Below are positions 58,339 through 64,000 of a stretch of 64,000 nucleotides of DNA, in pieces (the stretch's first letter is position 1; the number at the start of each line of letters is the position of its first letter). Under the pieces are notes generated by a model. The model was not told where the DNA came from. It saw only the letters and a program-made list of their open reading frames with translations, and searched no databases. This DNA is from Candidatus Pantoea floridensis (GTDB lineage Bacteria; Pseudomonadota; Gammaproteobacteria; Enterobacterales; Enterobacteriaceae). The DNA is taken from positions 434,001 through 498,000 of the forward strand of contig NZ_OCMY01000002.1 of the NCBI RefSeq assembly GCF_900215435.1, in the 5' to 3' direction. The position numbers and the translations under genes are program-made.

Positions 58339-59249
58339 AGTGCTCCTGAAATGACTGAATAACCGGCTGCGTCGAGCGCAGAACGAAGTGTTTTATAACC
58401 AATATGCGCGTATTCCAGCGGCGGTGCTTTCGCCGGATCTTGTTCCGCTTCCACCACAAACCAGCCCTGATAGCCGATTTGCGCCAGCTTGTTAACGATG
58501 GCGTTAAAATCGATCATGCCGTCGCCGGGTACGGTATAAATCCCCTTCAGCACCGCATCGAGGAAAGAGTCACGGTTTCTATCGATTGCATGCAGCACCG
58601 ACTCGCGCACGTCTTTGGTGTGCACGTGGATGATGCGGCTGCCGTGCTTTTCCAGAATCCGCAGCGGATCAACGCCTGCAAAGACAAGATGACCGGCGTC
58701 AAACAGCAGCCCAACGTCCGGCGTGGTGACGGCCATCAAGCGGTCAATATCATGTTCATCCTCAATGGCGGTTCCCATGTGATGATGAAAAGCCAGCGGC
58801 ACACCGTAATCCCGGCAAAAGGCAGCAAATTGAATCAGCTTTTCGCCGTATTCGCGCATCTGTTCATCAGTGAGGCGACGACGCTGCACCAGCGGCACAC
58901 GTTGCTGATTTTGGATGGTGCCGGCCGTTTCGCCATACACCAGGCACGCGGCGCCGCAATCGCGGAAAAGCGCCATTTGCGGCAGCGATTTTTTGATCTC
59001 CGCCTCCACGCTGTTGTCCAGCAAGGTGCCGGAATACCAGCCTGACACCAAATCCAGCTGAAACTCTTGCAGTAACGGTTTTAGCGCCTCGGAGGTTTTC
59101 GGAAATTTTCCGCCGGTTTCAACGCCCTGAAATCCCGCCTGATGACTCTCAGACAAGCAGGTGGTCAGCGGCGTATCCCCACCCAACTGCGGCAGGTCAT
59201 CATTCGACCAGGCAATGGGCGCGATGCCCAGTTTTGCTTTTAACATCAT
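58335..59249 (-). CDS. iolE: IolE-like sugar-phosphate isomerase-family protein (inosose dehydratase type)
   Basis: 304-aa TIM-barrel protein (AP_endonuc_2 fold). The N-terminus KLGIAPIAWSNDDLPQLGGD is the hallmark of myo-inosose-2 dehydratase, with later metal-site segments HHHMGTAIED, LLFDAGHLVFAG and the closing YQGWFVVEAEQDP. In inositol breakdown it dehydrates 2-keto-myo-inositol. It starts 11 bp after the IolD-like gene and overlaps the SDR by 4 bp. GGGAG precedes the start; ATG 59246 is an alternative. Confidence 0.9.
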   Translation of the reverse strand: MMLKAKLGIAPIAWSNDDLPQLGGDTPLTTCLSESHQAGFQGVETGGKFPKTSEALKPLLQEFQLDLVSGWYSGTLLDNSVEAEIKKSLPQMALFRDCGAACLVYGETAGTIQNQQRVPLVQRRRLTDEQMREYGEKLIQFAAFCRDYGVPLAFHHHMGTAIEDEHDIDRLMAVTTPDVGLLFDAGHLVFAGVDPLRILEKHGSRIIHVHTKDVRESVLHAIDRNRDSFLDAVLKGIYTVPGDGMIDFNAIVNKLAQIGYQGWFVVEAEQDPAKAPPLEYAHIGYKTLRSALDAAGYSVISGAL

Positions 59250-59260
59250 GAACTCCCTGA

Positions 59261-61105
59261 TTAAATGCCGACGCGCTGCGCCAGGCGGCCTTTGACGTGC
59301 TCTTCACGCGCTTTGTTGACGCTGTCACGCGCGCTGACTTCCGGCACCCCGACATCCCACCAGGCATCGCCCGGCGTCCAATCAAAAGGATGCGTCGCAA
59401 TCGAGATGACCGTAGTGCGATCGTTGCCTTTGGCCCAGCTGATGGCTTCTTCAAGTTCATCCAGCGAAGAAACCTTGCGCGCCAGCGCCCCCATCGATTG
59501 CGCATGCGCGACGAAATCGACGTGAAACGGCTCTTGCACCCGGCAATCTTTCAGCAGGTTATTGAACGACGCGCCGCCCTTGGCATTCTGCAAGCGGTTG
59601 ATCACCGCATAGCCGCCGTTATCACACACCAGCAGAATGAATTTGTGCCCGGAAAGTACGCTGGAGTAGATATCGGAATTCATCATCATGTAGGTGCCGT
59701 CGCCGATCATCACGAACACGTCGCGATCCTGCTCAGCCATCGCCACGCCCCATCCGGCGGAGAGCTCATAGCCCATACAGGAGAAGCCAAATTCACAGTC
59801 AAATGTGCCGGGGTTCTTCACCCGCCAGCCTTTCACCAGTTCGCCCGGCAAGCCGCCCGCCGCGCTGATGATGTAATCCTCAGCCGCGGCAGCCGCATTC
59901 ACTACGCCGATGACCTGCGCATAGGTAGGATCGCCTTCCGCTACCGTGCGCTCCTGACGCGCAGCAATCAGCTCGTTCCATTTGGCAAATTCCCGGCGCC
60001 CTTTCTCCAGCCAGCTGTCGGTTGCTTTCCAGTCGCCGAGCGCCGTATCGAGTTCGGTAATGCCTTCGCGGGCATCACACTCAAGCGGGATGGCGAAATG
60101 CTTGTGTGCATCAAAGCGCGCGGCATTGAGGGCGATAAATTGCGCGTTACGATCAAACACCGTCCACGAACCGGTAACGAAATCCATCAAGCGCGTGCCC
60201 ACCGCAATCACTACGTCCGCTTCGGCGGCCAGCGCATTGGCTGACGTTGAACCGAGAATGCCAATCGGCCCGCAATGAATTGGATGGTCGTGGGTAAACG
60301 CGCCCTTGCCGGCGATGGTTTCCACCACCGGGATGCCATGCGCCTGGGCAAACTGCGCCAGTTCTGCTTCAGCCTGCGAGTAGCGCACGCCGCCACCGGA
60401 AATAATCAGCGGGCGTTTGGCCTGTTTCAGGCATGCAACGGCGCGAGCCAGAAGCTGACGATCGGGACGTGGACGCGGCATCAGATGCAAACGCGGAGTA
60501 AAGAACTCTTCTGGGTAATCCCACGCCATCTCCTGCACGTCCTGGCATACGCCAATAAATGCTGGGCCACAGTCGCCGGGATCGAGCAGGGTTGCCACGG
60601 CCTGTGGCAGAGAGGAGAGGATTTGTTCAGGATAGGTAATCCGATCCCAGTAGCGCGACACCGCTTTAAAGGCATCATTCACCGTTTGGGTCGGATCGTT
60701 GAAATGCTCGACCTGCTGCATCACCGGATCGGGATGACGACGGGCAAAGCTGTCACCGCAGATCATCAGCAGCGGCAAGCGGCTCGTATGCGCCACGCCC
60801 GCTGCGGTAAGCAGATTGGTGGTGCCAGGACCAATCGAGGCGGTAACCACCATGATTTGACGTCGTACCATCGCCTTAGCAAAACCCACGGCCGCAAATG
60901 CCATCGATTGCTCATTCTGTCCGCGCCAGGTCGGCAATACATCCTGCGCCGCTTCTAGCGCCTCGCCCAGGCAAGTGACATTGCCGTGACCAAAAATGCC
61001 ATACACGCCCGGGAACAGCGGTACGCGCTTGCCATCCACTTCGGTAAACTGATTGCTCAGATAGCGAACTATCGCCTGAGCTGTCGTGCAACGAATCGTA
61101 GCCAT
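59261..61105 (-). CDS. iolD: IolD-like thiamine-diphosphate-dependent cyclohexanedione hydrolase
   Basis: 614 aa from ATG 61105 (an in-frame GTG at 61117 is an alternative). It is a ThDP enzyme of the acetolactate-synthase superfamily. The N-terminal domain has the catalytic Glu in RGQNEQSMAFAAVGFAKA after GIFGHGNVTCLGEALEA. The middle domain is HYSQAEAE-type, and the C-terminal ThDP motif is MIGDGTYMMMNSDIYSSVLS. IolD opens 3D-(3,5/4)-trihydroxycyclohexane-1,2-dione in inositol catabolism. It is the first gene of the operon, with the operator candidate at 61186-61201 upstream. Confidence 0.92.
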   Translation of the reverse strand: MATIRCTTAQAIVRYLSNQFTEVDGKRVPLFPGVYGIFGHGNVTCLGEALEAAQDVLPTWRGQNEQSMAFAAVGFAKAMVRRQIMVVTASIGPGTTNLLTAAGVAHTSRLPLLMICGDSFARRHPDPVMQQVEHFNDPTQTVNDAFKAVSRYWDRITYPEQILSSLPQAVATLLDPGDCGPAFIGVCQDVQEMAWDYPEEFFTPRLHLMPRPRPDRQLLARAVACLKQAKRPLIISGGGVRYSQAEAELAQFAQAHGIPVVETIAGKGAFTHDHPIHCGPIGILGSTSANALAAEADVVIAVGTRLMDFVTGSWTVFDRNAQFIALNAARFDAHKHFAIPLECDAREGITELDTALGDWKATDSWLEKGRREFAKWNELIAARQERTVAEGDPTYAQVIGVVNAAAAAEDYIISAAGGLPGELVKGWRVKNPGTFDCEFGFSCMGYELSAGWGVAMAEQDRDVFVMIGDGTYMMMNSDIYSSVLSGHKFILLVCDNGGYAVINRLQNAKGGASFNNLLKDCRVQEPFHVDFVAHAQSMGALARKVSSLDELEEAISWAKGNDRTTVISIATHPFDWTPGDAWWDVGVPEVSARDSVNKAREEHVKGRLAQRVGI

Positions 61106-61185
61106 ATCCTCACTCACTCTTCAGAGATGCTGCTCGGCAGCATCGCGGTTCATCTCACAATTTAAATTGCCATAACGAAATATTA

Positions 61186-61201
61186 GCAATATAAGTTGCA
61201 A
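61186..61201. promoter_or_regulatory. Operator candidate 1 of the RpiR regulator
   Basis: GCAATATAAGTTGCAA matches the perfect sites GCAATAAAAATTGCAA at 62231-62246 (14 of 16). It lies 80 bp upstream of the IolD-like start, between that gene and the end of the regulator gene. Confidence 0.6.
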
Positions 61202-61254
61202 CTTCAGGCGACAAAACTCCCGCTTAAAAGCAGGCGGGAGCCCGTTAATTCACA

Positions 61255-62184
61255 TTATGCGCGGTTGCGTTTGCGCGGTGATTCAGCGCGTTTTTCACGT
61301 TCAGTAATGGTTTCAATGCGCGGCTGCGCCACTTCAGGCTGTAAAACCGCCGCCAGCGCCATAGCAATGCTTTGCGCCAGACACACCGGCGCGGCCAGCG
61401 AGCGTGAAAAGCTGTACTCCTCTTCCGGAATGTTGAACAGCACGCTGGCGCCTTTGGCTAAAGGCGATAACGGACCATCGGTAATCGCGATCACCGGAAT
61501 GGCGCGTGCGCTGGCGTGGTCGGCAATGGCAATCACCTCTTTGGCGTAATGACGGAAGGCGATGGCGATCAGCACATCATTTTCGCGCATATGGTTAGCC
61601 ATTTCCGGCGCCAGTCCGCCGGCGGAATCCAGCAGGATGACCCGGCGATTCAGCATGGTCAGCAGGTAGCGTAGCAGTAACGCAATGGGCTCGGAGCGCA
61701 GCTGACCGGCGATGTAAATGGTTTCCGCCTCCTTCAGATACGTCGCGGTGGCATCAAGATCAGCCTCCGTTACGTTGCTCAGCAGCTCCTGCAATGTCGC
61801 GATATCCCGGATCACCAGACTTTGCAGAAAGCCAAGGCTGCCATTTTGCTCATTCTTGCGCAGATCGTTTTCCAGCGCGGTGATGCGCTCGTTGTACCCC
61901 GGTGCCGCAGTGGCAAGGCGGGTTTGAAACACGCTCTGCATCTGTTTAAAACCGCTATAGCCAAACACCTGCGCAAAACGCACCAGCACCGAAGGATGCA
62001 GACCGCATTTAGCGGCAACAGCGTTAATCGACTCCAGCGCCACCGTGTTTGGGTTTTGTGTCACATAGCGGGCTGCCTGCTGGTGTCGCACCGACAACTG
62101 CGCATAGCGTTTGGTAATTTCATCCACAATTTGCTCGTAATTCTCATGAGGCAGCGTGGCCTGCATCTTCTCGATTTTACTCAT
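61255..62184 (-). CDS. RpiR-family transcriptional regulator (IolR-like)
   Basis: 309 aa. The N-terminal RpiR-type helix-turn-helix spans about residues 18-95 (LESINAVAAKCGLHPSVLVR, then FAQVFGYSGFKQMQSVF). A C-terminal SIS sugar-phosphate-binding domain covers about 145-275 (YIAGQLRSEPIALLLRYLLT, DVLIAIAFRHYAKEVIAIAD). RpiR proteins often control sugar or inositol breakdown. The position between the operon and the aldehyde dehydrogenase, with repeated GCAAT sites on both sides, supports control of both. The C-terminus is Arg-rich. Confidence 0.9.
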   Translation of the reverse strand: MSKIEKMQATLPHENYEQIVDEITKRYAQLSVRHQQAARYVTQNPNTVALESINAVAAKCGLHPSVLVRFAQVFGYSGFKQMQSVFQTRLATAAPGYNERITALENDLRKNEQNGSLGFLQSLVIRDIATLQELLSNVTEADLDATATYLKEAETIYIAGQLRSEPIALLLRYLLTMLNRRVILLDSAGGLAPEMANHMRENDVLIAIAFRHYAKEVIAIADHASARAIPVIAITDGPLSPLAKGASVLFNIPEEEYSFSRSLAAPVCLAQSIAMALAAVLQPEVAQPRIETITEREKRAESPRKRNRA

Positions 62185-62230
62185 CCATCATTCCTTTTTG
62201 GCGTAAAGCCCGTCTCGCCAGCACGCTACC

Positions 62231-62246
62231 GCAATAAAAATTGCAA
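62231..62246. promoter_or_regulatory. Operator candidate 2 (regulator side)
   Basis: GCAATAAAAATTGCAA contains the palindrome GCAAT-AAAA-ATTGC. It lies 47 bp upstream of the RpiR regulator start, a position suited to autoregulation. The exact reverse complement is found at 62448-62463. Confidence 0.65.
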
Positions 62247-62447
62247 GTAAAACTCTAATGCAATTAGTTCTAACCTATTCGTTTCCAACTGGGAAAAACT
62301 CAGCGTGATATTTGTGATTTGCTTCGAAAAATTCACTTTTAGTCTTAATGAAACACCTCAACCATCTGAAAAAGAAGAATATTACTACATGATATTCAAC
62401 AACATTTTACGATAAACCCTCAATTTCACCTCACACGAGTCATATCA

Positions 62448-62463
62448 TTGCAATTTTTATTGC
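62448..62463. promoter_or_regulatory. Operator candidate 3 (dehydrogenase side)
   Basis: TTGCAATTTTTATTGC is the exact reverse complement of the 16-bp site at 62231-62246. It lies about 125 bp upstream of the aldehyde dehydrogenase start, with another copy 14 bp further downstream. Confidence 0.65.
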
Positions 62464-62476
62464 TCCGATCCTAACA

Positions 62477-62492
62477 TTGCAACTATCAATGC
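62477..62492. promoter_or_regulatory. Operator candidate 4 (degenerate)
   Basis: TTGCAACTATCAATGC matches the site at 62448-62463 at 12 of 16 positions. Centre-to-centre spacing is 29 bp, about three helical turns, so both could be bound on the same DNA face. Confidence 0.5.
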
Positions 62493-62588
62493 TGATGAGG
62501 GATTTTCACTCCCTTCTTTTCCCTCTCAGCCGACCGTTTCAGGTCAATTGTCTTTAGCCTGAAACCGCTACCGGAGGAACGGATCAAC

Positions 62589-64000
62589 ATGTATCAAAAC
62601 TTTGGACAGTTTATTAATGGCGAATGGCTTAAAGGCAGCGGTAAAGAACCGGTGATCGTTACCGATCCCGGTAATGGAAAAACGCTGGGTGAAATAGCCG
62701 CCGCCTCTGCCGCTGACACCCAATCTGCGCTGGCAAGTGCAGCAGCGGCACTGGTCGAGTGGCGAACAACCCTGGGCTGGGCGCGGGCAGATTTACTGCA
62801 GGCGGTGGCAAAAGAGATGACGCTATTAGCGGCAGAAGCCGCGCAGATGATCTCGCAAGAGAGCGGTAAACCGTTAGCACAGGCCAAACGTGAGTGGGAA
62901 TTATCGACCGATCAATTTATCTGGTACGCCGAGGAGGCACGTCGCATCTATGGTCGCATTGTAGAAAGCCGGGTGCCGGGCGGGCGCTGCGAAGTGTCAC
63001 ACGAACCGGTCGGTGTGGTGGCGGCTTTTACCGCGTGGAATTTTCCGGTGGTGCTAGTGGCACGCAAGCTCGCACCTGCGCTCGCCGCTGGCTGCACGGT
63101 GGTGTTGCGTCCCTCGAGTGAAGTCCCTGGCTCCGCCATGATGATTTTTGAGTGTCTGCGCAAAGCGGGACTGCCGGCTGGCGTGGCCAATCTGGTTGTT
63201 GGGCCGACTGCCGCAACCTATGAACCGTTGATTGCTTCGCCCGTGGTGAAGAAAGTCTCACTAACCGGCTCAACGCAACTCGGCCAGCAGATGATTCGCG
63301 ATTCAGCGGCCACCATCAAGCGCCTGAGCATGGAGTTAGGCGGCAACGCGCCGGTCATCGTCTTTGAAGATGCCGACCTGGAAAAAGCGCTCGACCTTTC
63401 CGTAGCCACCAAATTTGCCAACTGCGGCCAGGTTTGTGTCACCTGCGATCGCTTTTATGTCCACCAAAGCCGCTACCACGACTTTGTGCAAGGTTTTGCC
63501 GAGCGCGCGGAAAAACTCAAGGTGGGTTACGGGCTGGATGAGGGAACGCAAATGGGCCCGCTGATCAACCCTCGGCGTCTTAAAGCTATCGAAGCGATTG
63601 TGGCGGATGCACGCGATAAAGGGGCGCGCATCGTGACCGGCGGCGAGCGTATCGAATTAAACGGCGGTTATTTTTACGCCCCTACCGTGATAGCGGATGT
63701 TCCCGATGATGCGCTGGCTATCGCCGAAGAGAACTTTGGCCCTATCGCCGCCATCACCTCGTTTAGCGACAGCGACGATCTGTGGCGGCGCGTTAATAAC
63801 TCTGACTTTGCCCTCTCCGCATACGCCTTTACCCACGATCCGGCCCGCATCCGTGAAACCGTTGCGCGCCTCGAAGCCGGTATGGTCGGTATCAACAGTT
63901 ATGCGCTAGCCGCTGCCGAAGTACCGTTCGGCGGCGTGAAAGCCAGCGGCATGGGCCGTGAAGGCGGAAGTGAAGGTATTCACGACTATATGAACGTCAA
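62589..64000 (+). CDS. NAD(P)-dependent aldehyde dehydrogenase (succinate-semialdehyde type), 3' end cut off
   Basis: At least 470 residues; the frame is still open at base 64000, so a short C-terminal end is missing. The start is ATG 62589 with GGAGG upstream. ALDH motifs are intact: FTAWNFPVVLVARKLAPALA, LTGSTQLGQQM, MELGGNAPVIVFEDADL with the general-base Glu, the catalytic Cys in CGQVCVTCDRFYV, and EENFGPIA. The ending GMGREGGSEGIHDYMNVK resembles succinate-semialdehyde dehydrogenases (GabD-like), not methylmalonate-semialdehyde dehydrogenase (IolA). The shared operator sites suggest a role in the same catabolic programme. Confidence 0.9.
   Translation, partial: MYQNFGQFINGEWLKGSGKEPVIVTDPGNGKTLGEIAAASAADTQSALASAAAALVEWRTTLGWARADLLQAVAKEMTLLAAEAAQMISQESGKPLAQAKREWELSTDQFIWYAEEARRIYGRIVESRVPGGRCEVSHEPVGVVAAFTAWNFPVVLVARKLAPALAAGCTVVLRPSSEVPGSAMMIFECLRKAGLPAGVANLVVGPTAATYEPLIASPVVKKVSLTGSTQLGQQMIRDSAATIKRLSMELGGNAPVIVFEDADLEKALDLSVATKFANCGQVCVTCDRFYVHQSRYHDFVQGFAERAEKLKVGYGLDEGTQMGPLINPRRLKAIEAIVADARDKGARIVTGGERIELNGGYFYAPTVIADVPDDALAIAEENFGPIAAITSFSDSDDLWRRVNNSDFALSAYAFTHDPARIRETVARLEAGMVGINSYALAAAEVPFGGVKASGMGREGGSEGIHDYMNV

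Larger units (their letters stand above)
62185..62588. promoter_or_regulatory. Divergent promoter region of the regulator and aldehyde dehydrogenase genes
   Basis: 404 bp between the regulator and the aldehyde dehydrogenase start. It holds three copies of the GCAAT-type site (62231-62246, 62448-62463, 62477-62492) and a half-site TAATGCAATTAG near 62258. GGAGG precedes ATG 62589. No small gene recognised. Confidence 0.55.

Noticed and set aside
59297..60244. 315-aa plus-strand reading frame
   Set aside because: It is antisense to the ThDP enzyme gene; the long open frame results from codon bias on the opposite strand.

Overview
The window comes from an enterobacterial chromosome, most likely Erwiniaceae (Pantoea/Erwinia-like). 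The basis is the combination of ycgZ-ymgA-ariR, yajD, zinT with a Zur box, aspT-aspD, chaperone-usher fimbriae and plant-associated catabolic genes at moderate GC with compact operons. This placement is inference from gene content. I see no rRNA, tRNA, CRISPR array, phage or insertion sequence. Nearly everything is accessory metabolism, transport and local regulation, as expected of a plant- or soil-associated bacterium.

Layout. (1) 1-6.0 kb: a PTS cluster (cut-off EIIA, an HPr-like protein, and a galactitol-type EIIC with an EIIB domain inserted in its middle) faces a LysR regulator, an ACS-family MFS carrier and a PdxA-type dehydrogenase. (2) 6.3-13.6 kb: a glutathione peroxidase, then a complete sugar ABC importer (binding protein, double ATPase, two permeases) with an FGGY pentulose kinase. 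(3) 13.8-18.9 kb: a lipoprotein and a secreted protein, a MarR-GNAT fusion, a LysR/nitrilase divergent pair, and zinT with a Zur operator. (4) 19.0-26.1 kb: a complete non-phosphorylative L-fucose operon (transporter, mutarotase, dehydrogenase, lactonase, dehydratase, second dehydrogenase, diketo-acid hydrolase) divergent from a GntR/FCD regulator. (5) 26.4-32.0 kb: an MscS-type channel, phenolic acid decarboxylase and the aspartate/alanine exchange-decarboxylation pair. (6) 32.1-40.0 kb: two unusual putative regulators and a five-gene chaperone-usher fimbrial operon. (7) 40.2-43.7 kb: six small proteins of the YmgA/AriR/YcgZ connector type plus one unknown, with two MlrA/BluR-like sites, a branched inverted-repeat structure and REP-like hairpins.

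(8) 43.9-47.0 kb: a UbiD-type aromatic decarboxylase and an SRPBCC protein, divergent from an aroD-like gene broken by a single-base frameshift. (9) 47.1-57.5 kb: yajD, a cupin, a NAD(P)-binding protein, two MFS carriers, a LysR regulator, small unknown proteins, a glutamate-type dehydrogenase and a divergent amino-acid permease. (10) 57.5-64.0 kb: an inositol-type cluster (SDR, IolE-like, IolD-like, RpiR regulator) and a truncated aldehyde dehydrogenase, with four copies of a 16-bp GCAAT-type operator candidate in the two promoter regions.

The most interesting items are the expanded connector-protein locus with its shared MlrA/BluR-like sites, the intradomain EIIB insertion, the repeated operator candidate of the RpiR regulon, and a dispersed 20-nt hairpin repeat. 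No wholly new system could be demonstrated from sequence alone.
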